From Peptococcaceae bacterium (GTDB lineage Bacteria; Bacillota; Desulfotomaculia; Desulfotomaculales; JACDOK01), in the NCBI GenBank assembly GCA_017656185.1, contig JACDOK010000015.1, positions 1-51,249 of the forward strand: DNA of 51,249 nucleotides, in the 5' to 3' direction. Made by a program: the position numbers and the translations under genes. The stretch's first letter is position 1. Each line of letters opens with the position of its first letter. Positions 34,943 to 43,656 of the stretch are shown one piece after another. The notes under the pieces were generated by a model. The model did not search any database and had not been told where the DNA came from. It saw only the letters and a list, made by a program, of their open reading frames with translations.

Positions 34943-36042
34943 GCGCTCTCATCTCCCGCTCTCATGCCCGGCATAAACCGTAAACGATAGCGCAGCAAAA
35001 TTTCCCCACCCAATACAAAAAACAAGAGGGTTCCCTGCAGCATTGCGACCATAGTGGACGGGATACCGCTGGTCTGCACTACATAGCCGCCGACCTGCAG
35101 CCCGCCGAAGAGAAAGGCTACCAGTACGATGGCGATGGGATTAAGTTTAGCTAACCAGGCAATAATGATCGCCGTATAACCGTAACCGGGACTCAACCCC
35201 GGCTGCAGGCGGTGCATCAGTCCCGAAACTTCTGCCATTCCCGCCAAACCGCACACCGCCCCGCTGGCGAGCATCACCAGGAGAATGTTGCGGGTGATAT
35301 TCATACCGGCATAACGGGCCGCTTCGGGACTCTCACCGATAACGCGCACTTCGAACCCCCATTTGGTACGGTAGATGACAAAATAAAATACTACGGCCAA
35401 CAACAGGCCGAAAAGCAAACCCATATGAATCCGTGTGTCCCCGAATGTGGGCAGAACAGCTTCCTCTCTGAAGGGCGCCGTAAGGGGAAAGTTAAACCCC
35501 TGCGGATCCCGCCAGGGACCGTAAACCAGGTAGTCTACCCATAAGATAGCGACATAATTAAGCATTAGGGTCATAATAATTTCGTTAACCCCGAGATAGG
35601 CCCGGGGAACAGCCGCCAGCAGGGCCAAAAAACCTCCCGCCAGACAGGCGGCAATCACCATCACCGGCAATAACACCCAGGCCGGCCAATCGGGGAAGAA
35701 TAAGGCTATGCCCGTAGCGGCAAAAGCACCCATATACAACTGCCCTTCTCCACCAATATTCCACAACTGCATGCGAAAGGCCAAACCTACTCCCAAGCCG
35801 CATAACATCAGGGGAATGGATTTGACCACCGTTTCCGTCAATCCGTAGGTAGAACCTACTACACCGGAAAACATCTTGCCGTATATATACCCCGGGTCTT
35901 TACCGGACAGGTAGAAAAACAGACCGCAAACAGCCAGGGCCAATACTATGGACGCAACCGGTACCAGCACCACCATTACAGGTGACGGCGTCATTGTTTT
36001 TTCAACCTGGAGAATGTTTCGACCGGTCAGCCTCAATTTCAC
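34939..36042 (-). CDS. Nucleoside-type ABC transporter permease 1 (YufP/NupP-like)
   Basis: 367 residues, about ten membrane helices (PLMLCGLGVGLAFRMQLWNIGGEGQ; VIGESPEAARYAGMN loop). It forms the heterodimeric membrane domain with the next gene. The GTG start overlaps the stop of the ATPase gene by 4 bases. Family members import purine nucleosides such as guanosine. Confidence 0.9.
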   Translation of the reverse strand: MKLRLTGRNILQVEKTMTPSPVMVVLVPVASIVLALAVCGLFFYLSGKDPGYIYGKMFSGVVGSTYGLTETVVKSIPLMLCGLGVGLAFRMQLWNIGGEGQLYMGAFAATGIALFFPDWPAWVLLPVMVIAACLAGGFLALLAAVPRAYLGVNEIIMTLMLNYVAILWVDYLVYGPWRDPQGFNFPLTAPFREEAVLPTFGDTRIHMGLLFGLLLAVVFYFVIYRTKWGFEVRVIGESPEAARYAGMNITRNILLVMLASGAVCGLAGMAEVSGLMHRLQPGLSPGYGYTAIIIAWLAKLNPIAIVLVAFLFGGLQVGGYVVQTSGIPSTMVAMLQGTLLFFVLGGEILLRYRLRFMPGMRAGDESA

Positions 36043-37568
36043 CTTACAGCCGCCTCCCTTTCTTCGCCGCCCATCATCATCAAACCCACGCGCTCCGCGT
36101 CGGCATCCTCAATATCCAATACACCGACCAGGTTACCGTCATAAAGTACTCCGATACGGTCACTGAGCTTGAAGATTTCGTCCAAATCTTCGGAAATGAG
36201 GAGTACCGCCGTGCCTTTTTCCCTTTCTTCCAAAAGCATGCGGTGGACCGCTTCGGTGGCGGCAATATCCAGCCCGCGTACAGGATAAACAGCTATAATG
36301 AGGCGGGGTCCGGAGGAAATCTCCCGCGCCAGCAGCAGGCGCTGCAGATTACCGCCGGAAAGGAGCTTGACCGGGGCGTCCAGCCCCGTAACACTGATAC
36401 TAAACCGGGCAATCAGGTCCAACGCCCGCTTCACACCTATACGGCGATTAACAATCGGCCCTTTGGACAAATGCGGCGTACGGTAATCTTTCAGAATTAC
36501 GTTCTCTACCACGCCCAGACCGGGAACAAGCCCGGTTCCCAAGCGGTCCTCAGGAATATACCCTACGCCCTCGTCAATAATCCGGCGTACCGGGGCATTG
36601 GTAAGGTCTTTGTCCCCCACATAAACGCGGCCTTTACTGATATTTCTCAACCCGGTAACCGCCTCAGCCAGTTCGCGCTGCCCGTTACCGGCTATACCGG
36701 CAATACCAAAAATTTCACCGGCGCACACCTGCAGGGAAACGCCCTGCAGGGCATTACAGCCGCTGTCATTCAATACCTGTACCTTATCAAGCCTTAAAAC
36801 GGGGGGGCCTTTGGCAACTGATTTCCTTTGAATACGGGAAAGTACATCCCGGCCGACCATAGCGCAGGCTAAATCCCGCTTGGTAAACTCGCCCCGTACC
36901 ATAGTGCCCACCTGTTTTCCTCCACGCAGCACGGTAACACGGTCGGCAATTTCCATAACCTCATTGAGCTTGTGGGTGATCACCACCACCGCCCGGCCGC
37001 GTTCAGCCATCTCCCGTAAATTGCGGAATAAATCACGCGCTTCTTGAGGCGTAAGTACGGCCGTTGGTTCATCCAGAATCAGAATCTCGCAGCCGCGATA
37101 CAGCATTTTAACAATTTCAACCCGCTGGCGTTCACCGACCGAAAGCTGCCATATCTTAGCACGCGGGTTAATCTGAAGCCCGTAACGTTGTGACAACCGG
37201 GCAATTTGTTCCTCAATTCTACCCATGCGGGTGATAAATGGCGTCCTGCGATCGCCTAGGACAATATTTTGAGCTACAGTAAAGGTATCCACCAGCTTAA
37301 AATGCTGGTGTACCATGCCGATGCCCGCCCGAATAGCGTCGCGGGGTGAACGGAAAACTTGTGACGCCCCGTCGATAAAGATTTCACCCTCGTCCGGCCG
37401 GTAAAGCCCGGCGAGAATACTCATCAAGGTGCTTTTGCCGGAACCGTTTTCGCCCAGCAAGGCATGGATTTCACCGGGATAAAGCTTTAGATCGACCGCA
37501 TCATTCGCTACTACCCCGGGAAACCGCTTTGTAATGCCTCTCATTTCCGCCAAACACATTTGATTCAT
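36039..37568 (-). CDS. Nucleoside-type ABC transporter double ATPase (YufO/NupO-like)
   Basis: 509 residues with two ABC domains. The first has GENGSGKST, LSVGERQRVEI and ILILDEPTAVLTP. The second has the degenerate P-loop GIAGNGQRE normal for the second domain of RbsA/YufO proteins, and LSGGNLQRLLLAREI. It powers the two permeases downstream. ATG 37568 is chosen for family agreement (MCLAEMRGITKRFPG); an extension to 37598 is unsupported. It is 156 bases after the binding protein, with a strong terminator between them, so partial read-through sets the stoichiometry. Confidence 0.92.
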   Translation of the reverse strand: MNQMCLAEMRGITKRFPGVVANDAVDLKLYPGEIHALLGENGSGKSTLMSILAGLYRPDEGEIFIDGASQVFRSPRDAIRAGIGMVHQHFKLVDTFTVAQNIVLGDRRTPFITRMGRIEEQIARLSQRYGLQINPRAKIWQLSVGERQRVEIVKMLYRGCEILILDEPTAVLTPQEARDLFRNLREMAERGRAVVVITHKLNEVMEIADRVTVLRGGKQVGTMVRGEFTKRDLACAMVGRDVLSRIQRKSVAKGPPVLRLDKVQVLNDSGCNALQGVSLQVCAGEIFGIAGIAGNGQRELAEAVTGLRNISKGRVYVGDKDLTNAPVRRIIDEGVGYIPEDRLGTGLVPGLGVVENVILKDYRTPHLSKGPIVNRRIGVKRALDLIARFSISVTGLDAPVKLLSGGNLQRLLLAREISSGPRLIIAVYPVRGLDIAATEAVHRMLLEEREKGTAVLLISEDLDEIFKLSDRIGVLYDGNLVGVLDIEDADAERVGLMMMGGEEREAAVR

Positions 37569-37671
37569 ACCAAACACACCCCTAACAACGCCCACCAATC
37601 CTGGATAAAAAACTTAAACTCCTCCGGCAACCAAAAAGCGGACCCTTTGCAGGGCCCTCATAAACATCCCA

Positions 37672-37712
37672 TCTAAAAGAGGATGGGCGCCGGCAGGAGC
37701 CTGCCGGCGCCC
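37672..37712 (-). terminator. Terminator between the BMP lipoprotein and the ATPase genes
   Basis: Perfect stem GGGCGCCGGCAGG (37685-37697) with CCTGCCGGCGCCC (37700-37712), 2-base loop, then (minus strand) ATCCTCTTTTAG. It lies 12 bases after the binding-protein stop, a common way of making more binding protein than transporter. Confidence 0.75.
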
Positions 37713-37724
37713 GCTACAAATATT

Positions 37725-38828
37725 TTACTGCTCAATATTACCCTGGACACCCTCCACGAACCAGTCCATGGACAACATATCCTTATCGCTCATTGTTTCG
37801 CCTTCAGCGACCCTCAGTTCACCGTTCTGGTCTTTAATGGGTCCGGTAAAGACATCCCATTCACCGCTAACAATCTTTTCCTTTGCTTCTTCCACGGCAG
37901 CCTTCATTTCATCCGTTACCATGGGCCCGTACGGGGCCAGACCTACGATACCTTCAGCCATCGAGCCCCAGTAACTGCTTGATTCCCAGGTACCTTCCTT
38001 AACTGCCTTTACGGTTTCAATATAATAGGGCGCCCAGTTCCAAACGGCAGAAGTCATTACCGCCTTCGGGGCCAGTTTACTCATATCGCTGTTGTAACCG
38101 ATGGACAGCTTACCGCGCTCCTGGGCAGCCTGCTGCGGGCCGGGAGTGTCCTGGTGCTGGGCGATAACGTCGGCTCCCGCATCCAACAGGGCATTAGCGG
38201 CCTCCTTTTCAGCCGCCGGGTCAAACCAGGTATTCGTCCATACCACTTTCACCTGGGCATCGGGATTAACCGACCGTACACCCAGGGTAAAGGCGTTAAT
38301 CCCGCGGATAACTTCCGGAATCGGAAAGGCAGCCACATAACCGATCAAATCGCTTTCGGTGGCCATACCCGCTATAATACCGGTCAGGTAGCGGGCCTGG
38401 TACATCCGGCCAAAGTAAGTACCCACGTTGTCAGCGGTCTTATAACCCGAACAATGCAGGAAGACAACATCGGGGAACTTTTTGGCCACATTAATAGTCG
38501 GGTCCATAAAACCAAAGCTCGTTGAAAAGATTACATCATTACCGTTCTGGGCCAACTGTGTTAAAACACGCTCAGCATCAGCATCGGCTACGTTTTCTAC
38601 CACTTCGGTTTCCACGTACGGAAGCGCTTCTTCTAGTGCCTTACGCGCCTGGTCATGCGCATAAGTCCAGCCGGCGTCACCGGGCGAGCCGATATAGACA
38701 AAACCAACTTTTATTTTGTCGCTATTATCGGCCGAAGGCTCTTCTCCCCCACCGCATCCGGCCAGCAACGCCGCTGTCATAAACATCACGGCGACAAGTA
38801 AAACCGCTTTGGAATACCACTTGCGCAA
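37725..38828 (-). CDS. BMP-family nucleoside-binding lipoprotein
   Basis: 367 residues. Signal peptide with lipobox LLAGCGGG; mature part KVGFVYIGSPGDAGWTYAHD, then GNDVIFSTSFGFMD and the FAMP-type fold of PF02608 basic membrane proteins. It delivers nucleosides to the YufOPQ-like transporter. TTG 38828 has GGGAGGT seven bases upstream; the frame extends to a TTG at 38846 that lies within the ribosome binding site and is rejected. First gene of the operon. No purine riboswitch was recognised upstream. Confidence 0.9.
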   Translation of the reverse strand: MRKWYSKAVLLVAVMFMTAALLAGCGGGEEPSADNSDKIKVGFVYIGSPGDAGWTYAHDQARKALEEALPYVETEVVENVADADAERVLTQLAQNGNDVIFSTSFGFMDPTINVAKKFPDVVFLHCSGYKTADNVGTYFGRMYQARYLTGIIAGMATESDLIGYVAAFPIPEVIRGINAFTLGVRSVNPDAQVKVVWTNTWFDPAAEKEAANALLDAGADVIAQHQDTPGPQQAAQERGKLSIGYNSDMSKLAPKAVMTSAVWNWAPYYIETVKAVKEGTWESSSYWGSMAEGIVGLAPYGPMVTDEMKAAVEEAKEKIVSGEWDVFTGPIKDQNGELRVAEGETMSDKDMLSMDWFVEGVQGNIEQ

Positions 38829-38846
38829 TTTGTTTACCTCCCCCAA

Positions 38847-39224
38847 AATATTTCACAATAAAATTACATTTCACTCTAATAATCGAAAATTTTAAGGATT
38901 AAGATTGAGATGCTCCCACGCCATCCCTCCTCCTTGCCCGCATCAATAAAAGGTCGATATTTTATCAACCGCATGTCACACCTAGAATAGGTTCATTATG
39001 CAGCGCGAAAATCCTGCTCAAAATTCGACAAAATACTATAGCTATGTGCCAGGAAATTGTGCTTGGGATGGTATACGATGGTGATACGGTAGAACGGTAG
39101 AATTGTGGGGGTATTTCTTTGGGGTCTTGACCCTGTTCATCCTGTCCAATTTGGTTTTATTCTATTGAACCTGTTGATCCTGTTTTATCCTGTCTAATTA
39201 AAATATGTGTTATTCCTGTTAATC
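38847..39224. other. 378-base gap between the BMP operon and the beta-lactamase-like gene
   Basis: No gene seen on either strand. The left part should carry the BMP operon promoter and leader. The right half holds a family A repeat (39069-39100) and a cluster of family C repeats (39131-39224). Confidence 0.5.
39069..39100. repeat. Family A intergenic repeat copy
   Basis: GGTATACGATGGTGATACGG followed by TAGAACGGTAG, a divergent member of the TATAC/GGTAGA repeat family. Confidence 0.45.
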
Positions 39225-39232
39225 CTATCTGT
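39131..39232. repeat. Family C repeat cluster (ATCCTGTTnATCCTGT)
   Basis: CCTGTTCATCCTGTCCA (39132), CCTGTTGATCCTGTTTTATCC (39170) and TTCCTGTTAATCCTATCTGTC (39213). A related copy is at 14151-14177. The last copy runs into the 3' end of the neighbouring gene and supplies its TAG stop. Confidence 0.6.
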
Positions 39233-40211
39233 CAAGCCGCTGGGACAGTACTTCTCCTATCTTATAAACCAGCGAGCGCAAAATTAAAGACTGGTCGGCA
39301 TCACGGCATATCTGCTCTTTTTGCACCTGCAGCCAAACATCCCAATCTATGTCAACCGCATCGACATTGTAAACGGGGTCGTTATGAAATTCATAAACCC
39401 GTCTTGAAATCTCGCTCAAAACACGGCAGGCATACTGAAAACTCGGGGTATTTTTACTGTAGAGAGCAATTACATACGGATATGCGGGATGCTGCACATA
39501 GCCTACGTCGTGATAGCTTCCGGTGGGTGGCCAGTTCCCGATTTTATGGGCTACCATAATACCGGAGGGTAGCTTGGCAGGAATGCGTTCATTGAATACG
39601 GTATGACTGAGGTGATACATTAATTGCCGTCCCAAATCAGGGTGTTTACGGCTAAACTCGACGATTTGCCGCATACAAAGAGCCGCATCCCCCGGACAGG
39701 TAATATTACGGCGATAGTCAACCACACGACAGCCCATACGCTTCATAAAGGTTTTAACATTAGCACGCCCCAAATAATCTAAGAGCATATTGGTGGCCAC
39801 GTTATCGCTGTACACAATAGAGGCCCGGGACAACTCCGCAACGGTAAACTGTGAGCCCAAAGGCTTGTGCTGCAGGTACCCCGTTCCCCCTTCAGCATGC
39901 TTTTCCAAAAAAGTAAGTTTTGCCTGGGGATTAACTCTCCCAGCGGCAATTTGCTCATATAAGTACAGGTTTAGATACAGTTTAAAGGTACTGGCAGCGT
40001 GAAAAGCTCCCGCTTCGTTGATACCCATCCAGGCTCCCGTCCGCATGTCCTGCACATAAACGCCATAGGTACCCTGCTGTCCCTTGAGGTATTCCTCCAA
40101 CTCCAACTCGAGCCGGGTATAGTCCAACTGTACGCCGCCGGCCCAGGCAGTATCTGTTTTAAACAATAATATTACCACGATAACCCCAAGCAAAAGCCAA
40201 AAGCGTTTCAT
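39225..40211 (-). CDS. Class A beta-lactamase-like serine hydrolase
   Basis: 328 residues with a signal peptide (cleavage after about AWA at 24). The penicillin-recognising motifs are present: STFK (Ser74, Lys77), YSDN (135-137) and KIG (223-225), the last replacing KTG. It belongs to the class A beta-lactamase-like group of extracellular hydrolases (PF13354 type). It could be a beta-lactamase, a peptidoglycan peptidase or an inactive relative. The stop codon lies inside a repeat, so the C-terminus may be recently altered. Confidence 0.82.
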   Translation of the reverse strand: MKRFWLLLGVIVVILLFKTDTAWAGGVQLDYTRLELELEEYLKGQQGTYGVYVQDMRTGAWMGINEAGAFHAASTFKLYLNLYLYEQIAAGRVNPQAKLTFLEKHAEGGTGYLQHKPLGSQFTVAELSRASIVYSDNVATNMLLDYLGRANVKTFMKRMGCRVVDYRRNITCPGDAALCMRQIVEFSRKHPDLGRQLMYHLSHTVFNERIPAKLPSGIMVAHKIGNWPPTGSYHDVGYVQHPAYPYVIALYSKNTPSFQYACRVLSEISRRVYEFHNDPVYNVDAVDIDWDVWLQVQKEQICRDADQSLILRSLVYKIGEVLSQRLDR

Positions 40212-40342
40212 TTGGAAATCCTTTCAATTTTTGTCATCTTTACTTTTATTGACATATTCACGGTTAGTGTAAAGATTCCTTTTCCTTAATTGTGAATTAA
40301 CAGAGAACAATCTACCCTAGTATTTTCTTGCATGCATGTACG

Positions 40343-40373
40343 GAACCCCCAGCCAAAAAGCCAGGGGTTCTTT
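40343..40373 (-). terminator. Hairpin after the stalk-domain gene
   Basis: GAACCCC (40343-40349) pairs with GGGGTTC (40364-40370), 25 bases past the stop at 40398. The T-run is on the plus side only, so the terminator role is weakly supported. Confidence 0.35.
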
Positions 40374-40397
40374 ATGGAAGTTCTGCAGCAGCAGCTA

Positions 40398-41435
40398 TTA
40401 ATTCACTACGATCATTGAAGATTCGTTGTAGTAATCAACTTGCGCATCCAAAGACTCGCCCACAAAGCGCAGGGGCACCAGTGTTCTCCCATTTAATACC
40501 TGCGCCGGAACATCCAGCGCCACTTTCCTCCCGTTAACTGCAGCCGTTTTTTCCCTGATACCAAGAACAACCTTTTTAGTACCTTGCACGAAAACAACTT
40601 GCTTTTTCACGGGGTCCCAGTCAACGGTGCAGCCCAGGCTTTCGGCAAATTTTCTAAGCGGTACCAGTGTGCGCCCGTTCTTCACCTGCGGCGGGACGTC
40701 AAAGTCTACCTTTTTCCCCTTGATAAACACAGGCATTTCCGGTATTTCCATTCCGGCATAAAGCTCATTGATTTCCCCGTAAACCGCTTTATCCTCCGGC
40801 GCAAGCGCAGCCGCCTGGATCAGAGTATCTTCGGCTGCTAAACGGTCCCCGAGCCTGGCTTGAACCCGGCCCAACTTCTTTAAAGCCCAGGCTTTTTCCT
40901 TTGCTTCGCGGAACTGCTGCCGTACTTCTTCCCGCAAACGGTTGGCTTCCCCGAGCAGTGCTTCCCGGACCTCTTCATCGCCGGTTACTTCTTCGAGCGT
41001 CTCATTATCCCCGACGATATCTTCCAGTCCATAAACGGCCTCTTCAACAGTACGGGCCTGAATCAGCATTTGCAGTCTCTCCCGGGCTCGCGGGCTGGCA
41101 CCGTTACGGACAACGTTCTGATAGGCAATACGCAAACCTTTCAAACTGGGATGCTCGTCACGAGCCCATGCCGGACCCTGATCTATTTCCTGTTCCTCTT
41201 CGTATATATTCTCCTGTTCTTCTTCACCTACGTCTTGGTCATCTTCTTCGTCAACATCTTCATCAGTGCCTTCATAGACATCTTCATCAACAGCAGCAGC
41301 TACCCGGTCTTTACCAGGTCCGAAAACGGGATGCCCCCAAGGCGGAGCAGCTGCTGAGAACTGGGGTAACGCCACCGCGCAGCCAAAAGTGAATATGAAA
41401 GCAAGGGTTAAGGTAAACAGTTTTCTAAACAGCAA
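40398..41435 (-). CDS. Secreted protein with two copper amine oxidase-like stalk domains
   Basis: 345 residues. A signal peptide is followed by a highly acidic stretch (about 50-85, rich in Asp/Glu), a helical middle with TPR-like features (KLGRVQARLGDRLAAEDTLIQAA), and two stalk domains each with NGRTLVPLR (about 250-345). These domains are cell-wall-associated modules in Firmicutes, not copper enzymes. TTG 41435 has AGGAGGTG eight bases upstream; an in-frame GTG at 41444 lies within it. Function unknown. Confidence 0.82.
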   Translation of the reverse strand: MLFRKLFTLTLAFIFTFGCAVALPQFSAAAPPWGHPVFGPGKDRVAAAVDEDVYEGTDEDVDEEDDQDVGEEEQENIYEEEQEIDQGPAWARDEHPSLKGLRIAYQNVVRNGASPRARERLQMLIQARTVEEAVYGLEDIVGDNETLEEVTGDEEVREALLGEANRLREEVRQQFREAKEKAWALKKLGRVQARLGDRLAAEDTLIQAAALAPEDKAVYGEINELYAGMEIPEMPVFIKGKKVDFDVPPQVKNGRTLVPLRKFAESLGCTVDWDPVKKQVVFVQGTKKVVLGIREKTAAVNGRKVALDVPAQVLNGRTLVPLRFVGESLDAQVDYYNESSMIVVN

Positions 41436-41607
41436 TAAGACCACCTCCTGGAAAACTAAGTCAGGATCAGCATTGGCGTCTTGTCTAAACCTACCGGACA
41501 GCCGGATTATCTAACAAACATCACCCCCCGCAGCAACCTTTTTATAATAAAGGTTCGTTGCCCGGGGCGTATTTAGGGGTTACGCGCCTTAAAATGGGTC
41601 TATCGTC

Positions 41608-42864
41608 CTACTTCCCTTTCCCTGCACCGCCGCCCGGTCCATTCGGAATAGAGCGATCGTACGCCGGCGTTCTAAAGACATTATCTCCTACATGTTCCCC
41701 CTGATCGTTCCGGGACTCAACTGAATCCGGTTGCCCCTGTATTTCTCTATTCTGACTGGGTACAGGTCTGGCCGGTTTTGCATCACCATCCCGCGGTGTA
41801 CCCGGACCACCCTGCCGCACTGGTTCCCTGTCACGATCGTTGGACGGTACCCGATCTGTTTCCGGCATTAAACTATTTCCTCTCGTTTCTCCCGGCTGTT
41901 TTTTCTCAACATTTTTACCAAGACCATTAGCGCTCTGTAATTCTTGTGATCCTTTTCGATCTTTACCTGGTTTCGCCTGTTGTTCATCCGGTTTTACTTT
42001 ACGATCCTGTATATCTATATCCCGCTTAGCAGGCGGTTTGTGCGTTGTTGCCGCTTTACGATCCGCTTTTTCCCACTTAATCGCCGAATGTTTCGCCATT
42101 ACTTGCTGCACGGCTTCGTGGCGGGCAAGAAGGCGTCCCACACCCTGCGCGCGCAGCTCGTCTAAAGTAATGGTACCACCCTGTTCCTGGACCTTTTGCC
42201 ATATAACATAACGTCCGGTAGAAAGATGCTGTTTCAGCGCCTGCTCTCTATCCTGCAGTTCTGCGTGCAGCAGATATGCCCTGCTGTTTTGACCCGTCTT
42301 TTCTAGTTCTGTACGTACTGCAGAAATTATCCGCCGGTCAAGGTCAATATCACTTTGTCCCTCCTTTACCAGCGTAGTGGTTATCACAACATTTGGGCCA
42401 TCTTTTAAATAGCCCCGGTCGGAGCAGGCCTTAAGAATGGTTCGCACCGCTGAATTGACAGCTACACCTTTAAGTGTAAGGCCTTCTAAAACGGCTTCCG
42501 CATCTCGGTTATAGGCCTGCGCTTTGATGACTTCAAAATTTTTATCCAAGGCCAGTTCGAGGCTGGGATTGATATCCATACCAACATATGCATAAACCTC
42601 AGGCACCCAAAACAAGTAGCGCATCATACTTGCCGAAACAATTAAGACGATCAGCAGAGACGCCGCTAAAGCTATGAAGCGGCCGGTACGGCGGTAGCGT
42701 ACGACATTTTCGTCGCTGAATGTGATTTCGTGCCCTACCTCCACAGGTTCCCGTTTTCTCACTTCTTCAAACTCAAAATCGCCCGTCATAACGATGACGC
42801 TGCGGGGCTTGACTTTAAAGACGATACCTTTACGAGTCAAGATCGTCACATCCTTCCGCGACAC
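41608..42864 (-). CDS. rsgI: RsgI-type anti-sigma-I factor
   Basis: 418 residues. The N-terminal RsgI_N domain (TRKGIVFKVKPRSVIVMTGDFEFEEV, about 8-60) faces the cytoplasm and binds SigI. One membrane helix (about 63-85) follows, then an extracytoplasmic domain with VGMDINPSLELALD (about 95-220), and a long low-complexity tail rich in Lys, Gln, Pro, Gly and Asp that should reach into the wall. It overlaps sigI by 35 bases. The start is uncertain: codons at 42864, 42849 (GTG) and 42840 (TTG) are all possible. Confidence 0.92.
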   Translation of the reverse strand: MSRKDVTILTRKGIVFKVKPRSVIVMTGDFEFEEVRKREPVEVGHEITFSDENVVRYRRTGRFIALAASLLIVLIVSASMMRYLFWVPEVYAYVGMDINPSLELALDKNFEVIKAQAYNRDAEAVLEGLTLKGVAVNSAVRTILKACSDRGYLKDGPNVVITTTLVKEGQSDIDLDRRIISAVRTELEKTGQNSRAYLLHAELQDREQALKQHLSTGRYVIWQKVQEQGGTITLDELRAQGVGRLLARHEAVQQVMAKHSAIKWEKADRKAATTHKPPAKRDIDIQDRKVKPDEQQAKPGKDRKGSQELQSANGLGKNVEKKQPGETRGNSLMPETDRVPSNDRDREPVRQGGPGTPRDGDAKPARPVPSQNREIQGQPDSVESRNDQGEHVGDNVFRTPAYDRSIPNGPGGGAGKGK

Positions 42865-43543
42865 GCAAAACGTAATCCTTCAAGTACGTACTTGACCCGG
42901 TAAGGGCAATACAAACTGCTATAATATACTTTCGGTGTCTCTGTACCGTTTTAGGGTTACATAAAAACTCTTTTAGGAGAGCTTTAAACGGCAGGGTCTT
43001 TTGGGATCTGAAGTGGGCCAGCAGCACAGGATTTTCCGCAATTTTCCGGGCCATGGCAATAGCTGTACAGCGTGTATCTTTATGTTTTGGAGTTTCACGT
43101 ACTAAATCCTCAAGAGTGACCTTATATTCCTTAAGCATCCTTTCAAACCAGGAAATTTCTTCGGCAAGTTCCGCGGCTATTAGAACATCTTCCGCGTGCT
43201 GTACCGCTATTTCCGGAATTTCTTCAATAGGGGTCTCAGGCTTATACCTGGTATTGCTTCGGAAATGATCAATAAGTCGCCTGCTAACTACCTGGCGAGC
43301 AAACCCGGAAAAGGATGTCCCCTTGGTAGGACAATACTTGTCCATGGCCTCGTTAAAAGCTATCAAGGCTACGCTATAAGCATCACTTTGGGAAACATCC
43401 GGGTCCCTGCTATACTTGCGTGCCAAACCGGCAATAAAATTCTGGTACCTGCGGACCAACTCTTCCCTGGCAGTTTCATCGCCTTGTTGTAGACGTTTTA
43501 AGAGCAGCTGGATCTGGTCTTGTCCATTTGTTGTCTGATCCAT
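42830..43543 (-). CDS. sigI: RNA polymerase sigma factor SigI
   Basis: 237 residues. Region 2 reads YQNFIAGLARKYSRDPDVSQSDAYSVALIAFNEAMDKYCPTKG-SFSGFA. The C-terminal region 4-like part (NPKTVQRHRKYIIAVCIALTG) matches SigI rather than sigma-70 region 4. SigI controls heat and envelope or cellulosome genes in Bacilli and Clostridia. The ATG has AAGGTG five bases upstream. Regulated by the overlapping rsgI. A SigI-type promoter (CGTA -10) may lie in the gap, but the -35 was not found. Confidence 0.93.
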   Translation of the reverse strand: MDQTTNGQDQIQLLLKRLQQGDETAREELVRRYQNFIAGLARKYSRDPDVSQSDAYSVALIAFNEAMDKYCPTKGTSFSGFARQVVSRRLIDHFRSNTRYKPETPIEEIPEIAVQHAEDVLIAAELAEEISWFERMLKEYKVTLEDLVRETPKHKDTRCTAIAMARKIAENPVLLAHFRSQKTLPFKALLKEFLCNPKTVQRHRKYIIAVCIALTGSSTYLKDYVLRVAEGCDDLDS

Positions 43544-43656
43544 GTAATCACCTTAATTTTCGCTTATTACGTTCGTTGCCTGTCCCTTTTAAAGTTTTTC
43601 GGCAGGCAAGTCCACCTGCTGCATATGGTAAATAATTTCTTACAGTCTATCGGTGA

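Noticed and set aside
35982-36797. Plus-strand frame of 271 codons opposite the nucleoside transporter genes
   Set aside because: The minus strand has unmistakable ABC motifs; the plus frame has none.
38847-39060. Purine riboswitch before the nucleoside importer
   Set aside because: Looked for because of the predicted substrate, but the conserved core strings and stem layout were not found.
39069-39232. CRISPR array in the repeat-rich gap
   Set aside because: Repeats are short and degenerate, spacing is irregular and no cas genes are near.
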